A DNA stretch of 64,000 nucleotides from Bacteroidales bacterium F22. GTDB taxonomy: Bacteria > Bacteroidota > Bacteroidia > Bacteroidales > Bacteroidaceae. A program made the position numbers and the translations under genes. This document shows positions 36,099 through 45,274 of this stretch, one piece after another. Under the pieces are notes generated by a model. The model worked only from the letters and a program-made list of their open reading frames with translations. It was not told the DNA's origin and made no database searches. Each line of letters starts with the position of its first letter. Position 1 is the stretch's first letter. The DNA lies in contig CP095414.1 in the NCBI GenBank assembly GCA_029541985.1, forward strand, positions 1,922,001 through 1,986,000, read 5' to 3'.

Positions 36099-36581
36099 TT
36101 ACTTCTTTGGCAGATTTAAATCTGCTAAAGACAATTTCAGAAGAACTGAATTGTAATAGTGAGGGTTTCCCGTCACCTCTTCTCCTAAGAAAGGAGCTCG
36201 GGGAAACACTTGATTCTCATCATCCAGTTCGAGCTCTGCCAACACTAATCCCTCTAGTTTACCATGAAAGACATCTACTTCATAAGTAACTCTTCGATAG
36301 GGCACTAAGTAGCGAGTCTTATCAATCGTTCCATTGTGACAGAGATTTAATAAGTCTTTGGCCTCGGAGAGTGGTATCTCTTTCTCCCATTCGTAACGGC
36401 TTAGCCCATCTGAGGAGCTGTTACCTTTGATTGTCAGAAAACCTTGACTGTCTCTTATACGAACCCGTACAGTGACTCCTGGTTGAGTAGGCATATATCC
36501 TTGGATAATATGACTAGAAGAAGTTGCTGATTCTTTAAAGGGTCCTTGTAGTAAAAATTTTCGTTCAATCTCCAATGCCAT
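36099..36581 (-). CDS. CYTH-domain (triphosphate tunnel) protein
   Basis: A 160-aa cytoplasmic protein of the CYTH superfamily, which binds and hydrolyses triphosphate groups in a charged beta-tunnel. The signature EIERK is at residues 4-8. Further alternating charged strands carry RVRIRDSQGFLTIKG, RYEWEKEIP and VDVFHGKLEGLVLAELELDDE. Bacterial members often act on inorganic triphosphate; activity here is not known. It is last in the minus-strand unit, 12 bp behind the small membrane protein gene. Confidence 0.9.
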   Translation of the reverse strand: MALEIERKFLLQGPFKESATSSSHIIQGYMPTQPGVTVRVRIRDSQGFLTIKGNSSSDGLSRYEWEKEIPLSEAKDLLNLCHNGTIDKTRYLVPYRRVTYEVDVFHGKLEGLVLAELELDDENQVFPRAPFLGEEVTGNPHYYNSVLLKLSLADLNLPKK

Positions 36582-36593
36582 GATAAAGTATGC

Positions 36594-36770
36594 TTATTGA
36601 TTCAATGATACGATTACCATAGATGCAACTGCGAGAATAAGTAAAGCAATAAAAATGCCTTTTACGACGCGTAAACCTTTTCTTTCTTCTCGTTTACTGT
36701 GATGTGCAGAGCCTTCAGATTCTTTTTTCTGATGAGCTGTCTTAGTCTTTACCTTCATTCTATTACTCAT
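36594..36770 (-). CDS. Small single-pass membrane protein, 58 aa
   Basis: An ORF of 58 aa that a 60-aa size filter would miss. The protein starts MSNRMKVKTKTAHQKK and is strongly basic in its first 37 residues, with a few acidic and histidine residues. It then has one hydrophobic helix (about 38-55: GIFIALLILAVASMVIVS) and ends SLNQ. The basic stretch ahead of the helix predicts the N-terminus inside and a very short C-terminus outside. It lies 30 bp after the prfB stop and 12 bp before the CYTH start, so it is surely part of that unit. I do not recognise a family. Function is unknown. Confidence 0.7.
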   Translation of the reverse strand: MSNRMKVKTKTAHQKKESEGSAHHSKREERKGLRVVKGIFIALLILAVASMVIVSLNQ

Positions 36771-36800
36771 GATTTTTTTATTTTATAGGTTATACAATAT

Positions 36801-37920
36801 TTAATCTTTTCTGTTTCCTCCAAATTCCATTAGGTAGGCCTTGATGAATGCATCAATCTTCCCATTCATTACCCCATTGACATCTGATGTCTGGTAGTTC
36901 GTACGGTGGTCCTTGACTCGTCTATCATCGAAGACATAACTTCTAATCTGTGAGCCCCATTCAATCTTTTTCTTACCAGCTTCTACTTCACGCTGTTTGG
37001 TCAGTCGCTTTTGTAATTGCTTGTCATATAAGAGTGAACGAAGTCGTCTCATAGCATTCTCACGATTGTCCAACTGAGAACGAGTCTCTGTATTTTCAAT
37101 TAAGAGCTCTTCTTCAGTTCCCGTATCTGGGTCTTTATACTTATAGCGCAGTCTGACTCCAGTCTCTACTTTATTGACATTCTGTCCACCAGCTCCACCA
37201 GATCGGAATAAATCCCAAGTAACACATGATGGGTCGACGACTACTTCTATGCTATCATCCACTAGTGGTGTGACAAATACAGAAGCAAACGAAGTCATCC
37301 TTTTTCCTTGGGCATTGAAAGGAGATACCCGAACAAGTCGGTGTACTCCATTTTCACTCTTGAGGTAACCGTAGGCATAATCTCCTTCGATTTCAATGGT
37401 ACAGGTCTTAATCCCAGCATCATCTCCTTCTTGTATGGTACTAATCGTTACTTTATAGTGATTTGACTCAGCCCATTGTAAGTACATACGCATGAGCATC
37501 TGAGACCAGTCTTGGCTCTCTGTACCTCCTGCGCCAGCATTTATCTTAAGAGAACAACTCATCTGATCTGCTTCTTCTTGAAGCATATTTTTCATCTCGA
37601 GTGCCTCTATCTTATCTAATGCTTTTTGATAGGCTAGGTCTACTTCCTCTTCGGTAACCAATTTCTCTTCGTAAAATTCAAGCGATACACTTACTTCTTC
37701 AGTCAATGCATCTACTTCTTCATATTGCTCAATCCATTGTTTAAGGGCTTTAACCTTCCGCATCTGAATCTCTGCTGTTTTGATATCATCCCAGAATCCA
37801 GGTGCTTGTGTACGCAACTCTTCTTCTTCGATTTCTATTCGTTTTCTAGGGATGTCAAAGGTACCTCCTCAGCGCATCCCGGCGTTTTATAATGTCTTTT
37901 TGTTGGTCTAAAGTAATCAT
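36801..37920 (-). CDS. prfB: Peptide chain release factor 2 (programmed +1 frameshift)
   Basis: Releases nascent peptides at UGA and UAA. Translation starts at the ATG at 37918-37920. Codons 1-21 end in CTT followed by an in-frame TGA (37855-37857). A +1 shift to GAC continues to 36801, giving 372 aa. Downstream, SPF (the tripeptide anticodon) appears in VRVSPFNAQGK. The GGQ catalytic loop is in SGGAGGQNVNK. Reading only the long uninterrupted frame would miss the first 21 codons and 13 more. It follows the acyl-CoA synthetase-like gene by 18 bp and precedes the 58-aa membrane protein. Confidence 0.96.
37854..37869 (-). promoter_or_regulatory. prfB: RF2 autoregulatory frameshift site
   Basis: On minus the sequence reads AGG AGG TAC CTT TGA C. 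AGGAGGT is a strong Shine-Dalgarno-like stimulator three bases before the slippery CTT TGA C. When RF2 is scarce, ribosomes slip +1 here. This is the same arrangement as in E. coli. Confidence 0.95.
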
Positions 37921-37938
37921 TTTGAATTTATTTTAAAT

Positions 37939-39738
37939 CTAATACATTTGATTAATCTCATCAGCATAGTTACGTGCGACGACATTTCGCTTTATCTTCA
38001 TCGTATTGGTCATCTCACCTCGTTCCATACTAAAGGGTTTTTCGAGTAGGGTGAAGCGTTTGATTTGCTCATAATGTGCTAATGATTGTTGTAGTGTGCC
38101 GATACGACTAGAGAACAATTTTATCACTTTCTTATCTACGAGCAATTCTGACATTGTCTTATCACCTAGACCATGTTCTGCTGCCCATTTCTTGACCAAA
38201 CCGTAGTCTGGAACAATTAGTGCAGAGGCATACTTCCGTTGGTCAGCTATGATAGTTATCTGATCGATATATTTATCTACGACAAGCAATGACTCTATAG
38301 ATTGTGGTGCAATATATTTTCCATTTGACGTCTTATACAAATCTTTGATTCGTTCTGTGAGAAAGAGTTCTCCTTTTTCGTTGAGATAGCCAGAATCTCC
38401 TGTATGGAACCAACCATCTTTGTCTATAGCTTCGTCTGTTGCCTTTTGGTCATGGAAATATCCTGGAGTGATAGAGTCACCTTTGAGGAGAATCTCATTC
38501 TCTTTTCCTATCTTCACATGGGTATTTGGTAGTGGAACACCGACAGATTCACGAGAATAAACCATAGGGTCAGTGAAACTGACAGTTGCTAGAGACTCTG
38601 TCAGTCCGTATCCAATCAAGATAGGTAATCCTACGCCATGTACAAAATCATGAATCTCAGTAGACATTTTGGCTCCACCGATAGGATATAGTCTTCCATT
38701 TTCTAATCCTACTGTTTTCTTGAGAAGGGAATAGATTAGTTTCTCATACATCTTATACTTAAGACGAAGTGACAATGGTGGTTTCTTGCCTACACGTAGG
38801 TAATCAATATTTACTTTCCTTCCAACGATGATGGCATCGTTCATTAGTTTCTTCCTGATACCGGTTGTGGTATTAATCTTGTCTTGCACCCCTGCGTAAA
38901 GTTTCTCCCAGAATCGTGGTACACTGCACATCACGGTAGGACGAATTTCTTTGATAGCTTGCTGAATCTTTTGAGGGACTAGATTGATGCATATGATTGC
39001 ACCAGCATGAAGACACATATAGGTCCATGCTTTCTCAAATATATGAGTAAGAGGTAAGAAATTGAGAGACACATCTGTATCATAGATAGGCACTGTATCA
39101 TCATGATCTTTAAATGCGGCTTGGAAGGACTTATGTAAGAGAATGACTCCCTTAGGATTCCCAGTCGTTCCGGAAGTATACATGATGCAAGCGATATCTT
39201 CTTCGCTCGCTTCTTTCGTTCGCTGACTAACTATCTTTTCATTTGTTTCATTCTGTCCATACAATAAGAAATCATCAAAATAAACGGAGAAGCTATCTTG
39301 AGGATTCCGTTTTACTTTTTTACTGAAGATAATAATATGTTTGAGAGAATTGCATCTTGATATGACACTAAATGCAGTATCATATTGTTTCTGTTCCCCT
39401 ACAAATAATACGCTAATATTTGCATCATCAATAATGTGTTGGGCTTGAAGCGGTGAACTTGTGGCATAAATTGGAACTGTTATTAGTCGATTTTCATAAG
39501 CTGCAAAATCGCAATATACATATTCAGGCATGTTCTGAGAGAAAACTCCAATCGTATCTTGTTCTTTTAACCCTAGCTCAGCCATAGCTAAAGCAGTCTC
39601 ATGAGTTATTTTATTTACTCCGTTCCATGAAACAGGAATCCACTCATTTGTGGTATAATTTCTATATTTCAAACAAACTCGGTCACCATACTTGGCGGCC
39701 TGTCTTTGAAACATAGTGGCAAATTTGTCGTATTGCAT
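37939..39738 (-). CDS. AMP-forming long-chain acyl-CoA synthetase-like protein
   Basis: An adenylate-forming enzyme of 599 aa, likely activating fatty acids to acyl-CoA. The P-loop-like motif YTSGTTGNPKG is at residues 187-197. GYGLTES near 373 and the hinge segment FHTGDSGYLNEKGELFLTERIKD near 440 follow. The last lysine-bearing block, SMERGEMTNTMKIKRN, is present near the end. The family also includes non-fatty-acid ligases, so the substrate is not certain. It is first in the minus-strand unit with prfB, 18 bp upstream of it. A TATCTTTG element lies on minus at 39765-39772. Confidence 0.88.
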   Translation of the reverse strand: MQYDKFATMFQRQAAKYGDRVCLKYRNYTTNEWIPVSWNGVNKITHETALAMAELGLKEQDTIGVFSQNMPEYVYCDFAAYENRLITVPIYATSSPLQAQHIIDDANISVLFVGEQKQYDTAFSVISRCNSLKHIIIFSKKVKRNPQDSFSVYFDDFLLYGQNETNEKIVSQRTKEASEEDIACIMYTSGTTGNPKGVILLHKSFQAAFKDHDDTVPIYDTDVSLNFLPLTHIFEKAWTYMCLHAGAIICINLVPQKIQQAIKEIRPTVMCSVPRFWEKLYAGVQDKINTTTGIRKKLMNDAIIVGRKVNIDYLRVGKKPPLSLRLKYKMYEKLIYSLLKKTVGLENGRLYPIGGAKMSTEIHDFVHGVGLPILIGYGLTESLATVSFTDPMVYSRESVGVPLPNTHVKIGKENEILLKGDSITPGYFHDQKATDEAIDKDGWFHTGDSGYLNEKGELFLTERIKDLYKTSNGKYIAPQSIESLLVVDKYIDQITIIADQRKYASALIVPDYGLVKKWAAEHGLGDKTMSELLVDKKVIKLFSSRIGTLQQSLAHYEQIKRFTLLEKPFSMERGEMTNTMKIKRNVVARNYADEINQMY

Positions 39739-39764
39739 ACTATTTCTATTTAGTTAATACTTTA

Positions 39765-39772
39765 CAAAGATA
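39765..39772 (-). promoter_or_regulatory. Putative -7 element of the acyl-CoA synthetase/prfB unit
   Basis: TATCTTTG on minus, 26 bp before the ATG. The upstream TTTG is not evident at standard spacing. Confidence 0.4.
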
Positions 39773-39794
39773 TCTTTTTATATTAGGAATATAG

Positions 39795-39802
39795 TATATT
39801 TG
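39795..39802 (+). promoter_or_regulatory. Putative -7 element of the M20 hydrolase gene
   Basis: TATATTTG, 28 bp before the ATG at 39831. The upstream half is not clear. Confidence 0.4.
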
Positions 39803-39830
39803 TGCCTATAATTAATAAGCTAGCATCAAT

Positions 39831-40892
39831 ATGAGCCAATATTTAGTTAAAGAAGCAACTGATTTACTCCAGTCAATAATTCGCATTCCATCCTTCAGTA
39901 GGAAAGAAGAAGAAGTTGCTGATTTTCTGCAAACGACCATAGAATCTTATGGTTTAGAGTCACATCGTAAAGGAAATAATATCTGGACTATATGCCCTCA
40001 TCTTGATCCAAACAAACCAACAATCCTGCTTAATTCTCATCAAGATACAGTTTATCCTGTTGATGCGTGGAAACGACAACCTTTTACTCCGCTTGTAGAA
40101 GGCGATCGCTTATATGGTCTAGGTAGCAATGATGCTGGAGCTAGCTTGGTCAGTTTACTTTCTGTATTCAGAGTATTGACTAGTAAAGAGCAACCTTACA
40201 ATTTGATTTATTTAGCTAGTTGTGAAGAAGAGGTATCAGGTAAAGATGGTATAGAATTGGTCATTCCCGAATTACCTCCCATCTCTTTTCTTATAGTAGG
40301 AGAACCTACGAAGATGCTTCCTGCGATTGCTGAAAAAGGATTGATGGTTCTTGATGTAATGGCTCATGGTACAGCAGGTCATGCTGCTCGAGATGAAGGA
40401 GTCAATGCTATATACCAAGCACTCGAAGATATAAAATGGTTCAGTCAGTACAAATTTGATAAGACATCTGCTCTTCTTGGGGATGTGAAGATGACTGTGA
40501 CTCAGATTGAAGCAGGTACTCAGCACAACGTGATACCTGACCAATGTAAATATGTGGTCGATGTACGAAGCAATGAATGCTACAGTAATGAGGAACTCTT
40601 TAGTGTCATTAAAGAACATATTGCAGATAGTGATGTTACTGCACGCTCTTTTAGACTCAATTCATCAAAGATAGAACAGTCACATCCATTTGTTCAGCGC
40701 TGTATAGAAGCTGGCTTAGTTCCCTATGGTTCACCTACATTGAGTGATCAAGCGCTTCTGAATATCCCTTCGCTTAAGATGGGACCTGGTGATTCTGCTC
40801 GCTCTCATACTGCAGATGAATACATCTGCTTCTCTGAAATAGAGGCTGCGATACCATTGTATATCTCACTCTTAGATGATTTACGTTTCTAA
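39831..40892 (+). CDS. M20-family amidohydrolase (ArgE/DapE-like)
   Basis: A zinc peptidase-like deacylase of 353 aa. Metal and catalytic residues are in place: His70 and Asp72 in NSHQDT, Asp101 in GSNDAG, and Glu132/Glu133 in SCEEEVSG. A final His lies in RSHTADEYI near the C-terminus. Bacteroidota arginine synthesis uses an enzyme of this family on N-acylcitrulline or N-acylornithine, so ArgE-like activity is a good candidate. No other arg or dap gene is nearby. It ends 8 bp from the convergent EnvC gene. Confidence 0.8.
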   Translation: MSQYLVKEATDLLQSIIRIPSFSRKEEEVADFLQTTIESYGLESHRKGNNIWTICPHLDPNKPTILLNSHQDTVYPVDAWKRQPFTPLVEGDRLYGLGSNDAGASLVSLLSVFRVLTSKEQPYNLIYLASCEEEVSGKDGIELVIPELPPISFLIVGEPTKMLPAIAEKGLMVLDVMAHGTAGHAARDEGVNAIYQALEDIKWFSQYKFDKTSALLGDVKMTVTQIEAGTQHNVIPDQCKYVVDVRSNECYSNEELFSVIKEHIADSDVTARSFRLNSSKIEQSHPFVQRCIEAGLVPYGSPTLSDQALLNIPSLKMGPGDSARSHTADEYICFSEIEAAIPLYISLLDDLRF

Positions 40893-40900
40893 GTAAATGA

Positions 40901-42238
40901 TTATCTAATCCAAGACTCAGGGTTAATGAGGCTAGTCTTTTTTCTTATTTGGAAATGAAGGATGGCCTTATTGCCTCTAGCCGGGTCCACATAGATTTCT
41001 CCGAGCGTTTGTCCAATCTTTACACTTGCTCCTGCCTTAACTGTTACCGTCTTGAGGTTGCAGTAAATGGTCCTATATTCTCCGTGCTTGATGATGATAT
41101 TGAGCAATCCATTGAGAGGAAATATAGCAGTCACTTCACCGTCGAATACACTTCTTGCTTGAGCTCCTTCTTTTCCTTTGATGATGAGGCCCTTATTGTC
41201 TAGCTTGATGAACTGAAGTCCGTTTACTGCGTAGGTGCCGAAATGCTGTAAAATCACATGTTCACCTGTGATTGGATACGGCATTTTTCCCTTGTTACTA
41301 ACGAAACTTCCAGAGAGTCGCTTGATCTCTTCTTTTTCTTGTTTATTCGTTTGAGAGTATGTCTTTACCCCCTTTTTAGGCTTGCTCTTTTCCGCTGTAT
41401 GCTGAGATTTTACTTTCCCTTTCTTCTTAGCTTCTGCAAGTCTTGCCTTCCGTTCCCTTTCCTTTCTGACCGCTTCAGCTCGTTGTATTTCGAGTTTGAT
41501 TTGTTTATCAATCTCTGCATTTAGAGCATTCGCTTTTTTCTGTTGGATTGATATCTGTCTTTTTATTACTGATTTTTTCTTCTGAAGTTTTTTGACTATC
41601 TGGTCTTGTTTCTCACGCGAGACTTCCAACTTTTTTTGTTCGATTTTGTGTGAGTCGACTAATTCAGCCATTTCTTTCTTAGCATCTTCTAGTTCCTCTT
41701 GTTTCTTCAAGAGCTCCGCCTGTTTTAATTTGATTTCTTCAGCTTGACTTTTCTGATAGTCAGCATATTCCATCGTATAACGTAAGCGACGAATCATCTG
41801 ATTGAAATTTTCAGCTGAAAAGATAAATATCATCCTTTGTTGGATAGAATGTTGTTCTCTAACATAGCGTAATGACTTGGCATATTCATCCTTACATTTC
41901 TTTAGTTGCTTATTCAATTCCGAAATTTTCAATGTAAGCACGCGTATTTCCTTCTTCAATACTAATTGGCTTTCATTGATTTTTTTGATGAAATTGACTT
42001 GTTCTGCTATCTTAGCTTCAATATTTTGGAGTTCATCTAGTTCTTGACCTACTGTTTTTTCAGTTGACTTAAGCAACAAAGCACTCTGAGTGATTTGCTT
42101 TTGAAGGGTACTCCGTTGGCTTCTCAGTTTGTCTATCGTTTCATTGTTCTGTCCCCAAAGCATAGAGGTATGTAGCCCCATGAATAAAATAATCAATAGG
42201 ATATTTAGCTTCTTCTTATGTTTATCGTATTCAATCAT
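40901..42238 (-). CDS. EnvC-like murein hydrolase activator
   Basis: A periplasmic protein of 445 aa that probably activates amidases during cell separation. A signal peptide is followed by a long coiled coil (about residues 32-275), rich in Gln, Lys and Glu. A C-terminal degenerate LytM/M23 domain runs from about 320-445. The zinc-binding HxGxD and HxH motifs of active LytM enzymes are altered (KLDNKGLIIKG, LHFQIRKK), as in E. coli EnvC. So it is likely an activator rather than a hydrolase. It is the last gene of dut-TPR-DUF4292-EnvC, 13 bp behind DUF4292. Confidence 0.85.
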   Translation of the reverse strand: MIEYDKHKKKLNILLIILFMGLHTSMLWGQNNETIDKLRSQRSTLQKQITQSALLLKSTEKTVGQELDELQNIEAKIAEQVNFIKKINESQLVLKKEIRVLTLKISELNKQLKKCKDEYAKSLRYVREQHSIQQRMIFIFSAENFNQMIRRLRYTMEYADYQKSQAEEIKLKQAELLKKQEELEDAKKEMAELVDSHKIEQKKLEVSREKQDQIVKKLQKKKSVIKRQISIQQKKANALNAEIDKQIKLEIQRAEAVRKERERKARLAEAKKKGKVKSQHTAEKSKPKKGVKTYSQTNKQEKEEIKRLSGSFVSNKGKMPYPITGEHVILQHFGTYAVNGLQFIKLDNKGLIIKGKEGAQARSVFDGEVTAIFPLNGLLNIIIKHGEYRTIYCNLKTVTVKAGASVKIGQTLGEIYVDPARGNKAILHFQIRKKTSLINPESWIR

Positions 42239-42251
42239 ATATTCGATGGTA

Positions 42252-42845
42252 TTAATCTTCTATTTTTAAATATTCGTCTAGGGTCAGTTGCTTATATCTA
42301 CTAGAGATAGTTGTCGTGCGCCATGTAAATGGTTCGGTAGATATCTTATAGAGTATCACTTCCGTTTCATTCATGATAGGACATCCTAGTGTCGATGCTC
42401 TTACTACTGCCGTTTGCTTCTTGCTTAGTTTCCACATCTTCTTCTCAGTCTTTTGGAGTGAATATTCGGAGGCATGATTGGGGTCAAACTGTTTAGCAAA
42501 TAAATAGGAAGTAGTCTTTACATAGCACTTATGTATCCGGTCAATCATCAGTATTGAGTCTTTAGTTAAGACGATACGTATCACTTCATTTCCTACTACT
42601 GGTGCTCGAAATGACAACTGAAGATCTGTAGCATGTGTCAATTTGATAACCCCTTTAACTTTCTGATTGTCTTGTGGTAACGTTGCACTAAAGCGTGCGC
42701 TTAGTTGTCTGGTATTACTCGTCGGTGTCTTAGTCAATAAAGCCGTTCGAGTGCTGGCACATCCAGCTAGTAGGAAAGCCCCTAGTAAGAGAAATCCTAT
42801 CACGAAGCAATATCGTCTAGATCTGGTAGAGTGTAAAGTTGTCAT
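42252..42845 (-). CDS. DUF4292 lipoprotein
   Basis: A 197-aa lipoprotein of the DUF4292 family, with LolB-like beta-sheet character. The lipobox LLAGC ends at Cys29. A beta-rich body follows: FSATLPQDNQKVKGVIKLT, LQLSFRAPVVGNEVIRIVLT and DSILMIDRIHKCYVKT. These match the family, which resembles outer-membrane lipoprotein receptors in fold, though function is not shown. It lies between the TPR gene (4 bp away) and EnvC (13 bp away). Confidence 0.82.
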   Translation of the reverse strand: MTTLHSTRSRRYCFVIGFLLLGAFLLAGCASTRTALLTKTPTSNTRQLSARFSATLPQDNQKVKGVIKLTHATDLQLSFRAPVVGNEVIRIVLTKDSILMIDRIHKCYVKTTSYLFAKQFDPNHASEYSLQKTEKKMWKLSKKQTAVVRASTLGCPIMNETEVILYKISTEPFTWRTTTISSRYKQLTLDEYLKIED

Positions 42846-42849
42846 AATC

Positions 42850-44661
42850 CTATCTGATATAACGTTTCATCTTGACCTTTGTTTTGAGCATCTTACTAGA
42901 ACCTCCTTTTGCAACAGCTTGTTCCCAATAACTAATGGCTTCTTCCTTCTTATTATTGAAATAATAGATATCACCCGCATGTTCCAATACATCTGCTGAG
43001 AGTGAGTCAGCATCGCTATGTTCGAGTGTCTGATCTATATACATTTTGGCCTGAGGATATTTCCCTTGCATGAATAATATCCACGCATAAGTATCAAGAA
43101 ATGTTGCATTTTCAGGCTCTTTAATGATTGTCTGATGACTTAGGTCTTCTGCCTTGTCTAGGTCTGTACTTTCTAAAGATAAGAAATAAGCATAGTTATT
43201 CATTACCCCTACATTTTCAGGGTTTAGACTAATTGCTTTGTCGTACGATGCAAAACATTTCTTAGTTAATCCTTTTTCATGATAAGCATCCCCCATCAAC
43301 GTATACACATCGGAGAGAATCTCTTTGCGTATCGTCTTGTTATCAATTGTTTGAAGCATCTTCTCACAGGTGGCGATAGTCTTATCAAATTCCTTCTCTT
43401 GTGAATACCCCACGGCTAGGTAGAAATAAAATTCTACTTGTTTAGGATTGATTTCTAAACCTGTTTGGCATAGCGAAATCACGTGTTTCGTCTCTTGAGA
43501 TTGCAATGCAAACTGGAGTAATTGCATCCTTACACCAGAATTTTCAGGAGTCAATCTGAGTATCTTTTCTAATTGCTTCTTCGCTTCAGCGTCATCTTTG
43601 ATGGACAAGAGATAAGATGCGTAGAGGGTAGGGATATCCACATCGAGCGAATCTGAAGCGATTGTCTCATCGAATTTCTGATTTATTTTCAAACTATCCA
43701 TCTTCTGCTCCTTTACAGTGCCCACAAACTCACGCAATACATTTGCCTTGACTTTGGTATCTACTTTTGGATCTTGGAGTAGGATATCTATGTTCTGTTC
43801 GTATTTCTCTAGACTATCCACTTCTAAATAATAAGAAGCAATCCCATATCTTGCATATCCGTTGGATGGTTCTTGTTCTAATATCTTATGATACACTTGA
43901 AGTGCTTCACTATGTCGATTATGCTTCTGGAGCAGGTCAGCTTGCAGGTTGCGATATTTGGTATCGAAAGGGTATTCATCGACAAGTCCTTGGATTTCTT
44001 TAAATGCGCGTGCTGAATCCTTTTCTTGGAGAAATATCTGGAACTTTTGCATGCTCAGTGTTTCACTTTTTCCTGACATGATTTCCAGAGTGTCAAGGGT
44101 TGCGACTAACTTATCATAATCCTTTGTAGTAGAATAACATTGGAGAAGCGCATAACGGATATCTCGTTTGTTTGGATATATCTTTGCTAAATTGTTATAC
44201 ACATCGATAGCACCCTGCATGCTATCTCTTTGCTGATACATGTTAGCTAGTGCAGAAGCATACCAATAATTTTCAGGATTGAGCTTATGGGCAGTTTCAA
44301 GGAAGTGAGTAGCGAGGCTATCGTTACTGAGATACAATTGCATTTGTGCCATTTCATAATAGGCAGCTGCATGGTTAGGATTAATCTCGATACAATGCTT
44401 AAGCATATTGTATTTGTCATCTAATTGTTTATCTTTTCCTGCTGCTTGCAAAAACACATAATCGTATGCTTTATTCCTCTCGGGGGATGCTTGGATATCG
44501 ATATCGTGGTCTAATTCTTCGACCGGATTCTTTTGATTTCTCCCAGAGAAACGATTTGTATTTGATGACCGCAACAATGGAAACGAGGCACAACTAACCA
44601 ATGTCAGTAGCAGCATTGTACATAAAGCTTTCCCTTTGGTGACCATATTTGTCTGATTCAT
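42850..44661 (-). CDS. TPR-repeat lipoprotein
   Basis: A 603-aa predicted lipoprotein with lipobox LVSC ending at Cys24. At least eight tetratricopeptide units lie between residues 90 and 590. Examples are AAAYYEMAQMQLYLSND, YARYGIASYYLEVDSLE and VGVMNNYAYFLSLES. TPR proteins are scaffolds for protein complexes at the envelope. It sits 25 bp behind dut and 4 bp before DUF4292; the same order is common in Bacteroidota. I see no specific partner. Confidence 0.85.
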   Translation of the reverse strand: MNQTNMVTKGKALCTMLLLTLVSCASFPLLRSSNTNRFSGRNQKNPVEELDHDIDIQASPERNKAYDYVFLQAAGKDKQLDDKYNMLKHCIEINPNHAAAYYEMAQMQLYLSNDSLATHFLETAHKLNPENYWYASALANMYQQRDSMQGAIDVYNNLAKIYPNKRDIRYALLQCYSTTKDYDKLVATLDTLEIMSGKSETLSMQKFQIFLQEKDSARAFKEIQGLVDEYPFDTKYRNLQADLLQKHNRHSEALQVYHKILEQEPSNGYARYGIASYYLEVDSLEKYEQNIDILLQDPKVDTKVKANVLREFVGTVKEQKMDSLKINQKFDETIASDSLDVDIPTLYASYLLSIKDDAEAKKQLEKILRLTPENSGVRMQLLQFALQSQETKHVISLCQTGLEINPKQVEFYFYLAVGYSQEKEFDKTIATCEKMLQTIDNKTIRKEILSDVYTLMGDAYHEKGLTKKCFASYDKAISLNPENVGVMNNYAYFLSLESTDLDKAEDLSHQTIIKEPENATFLDTYAWILFMQGKYPQAKMYIDQTLEHSDADSLSADVLEHAGDIYYFNNKKEEAISYWEQAVAKGGSSKMLKTKVKMKRYIR

Positions 44662-44686
44662 AATTGTCTAAATACCTTGTTCTAAT

Positions 44687-45124
44687 TTATTTTATTCCTG
44701 AATGTCCGAATCCACCAGTGCCACGTTCTGTCTCATTAAGTGTATCGGTCAATGCCCATTCTGCTTGCTCATGTCTAGCTATAACCATCTGTGCGATACG
44801 TTCACCATCCTCAATAACAAAAGGTTCTTTAGACAAATTGATTAGTATGACACCTATTTCACCTCTATAGTCCGCATCAATAGTACCTGGAGAATTGAGT
44901 ACAGATATTCCTTTTTTGATTGCCAATCCACTTCTTGGTCGTACTTGAGCTTCAAGTCCTGCAGGCAATTCAATAGATAATCCTGTCGGGACCAAGCAGC
45001 GGTCAAGAGGATCTAAAGTGATTGGTGAATCAAGATTAGCTCTTAGGTCCATTCCAGCAGATAATGGTGTTGAATATTCAGGGAGTTTATGATGGGATTT
45101 ATTTATGATGTTTACTTTTATCAT
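44687..45124 (-). CDS. dut: dUTP diphosphatase
   Basis: Hydrolyses dUTP to dUMP, keeping uracil out of DNA. The five motifs of the trimeric dUTPase are visible: AGMDLRAN near residues 23-30, [10 protein letters not shown] near 63, [13 protein letters not shown] near 77-89, RIAQMVIA near 108 and [10 protein letters not shown] at the C-terminus. Length 145 aa is typical. It heads the dut-TPR-DUF4292-EnvC unit. It is divergent from dgt, with a 150-bp gap carrying a palindrome. Confidence 0.97.
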   Translation of the reverse strand: MIKVNIINKSHHKLPEYSTPLSAGMDLRANLDSPITLDPLDRCLVPTGLSIELPAGLEAQVRPRSGLAIKKGISVLNSPGTIDADYRGEIGVILINLSKEPFVIEDGERIAQMVIARHEQAEWALTDTLNETERGTGGFGHSGIK

Positions 45125-45229
45125 ATTTCAGTTCTTTTATGTGTACACACTTGTCTAGTTTATATCTGCGAATATACCATTTTTACGACAATAATCAGAT
45201 ATGTTCTACTTATAATATGCTTTTTTTAG

Positions 45230-45254
45230 TACATTTGTCATACAATCAAATGTA
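45230..45254. promoter_or_regulatory. Palindrome of two -7-like elements between dut and dgt
   Basis: TACATTTG (45230-45237), 9-nt spacer, then CAAATGTA (45247-45254). Each half is a TAnnTTTG element, one reading toward dgt and one toward dut. The two start sites would nearly coincide. It could equally be an operator. Clear TTTG -33 boxes at the standard distance are missing on both sides. Confidence 0.5.
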
Positions 45255-45274
45255 CTATTTACAAGATATAACTT

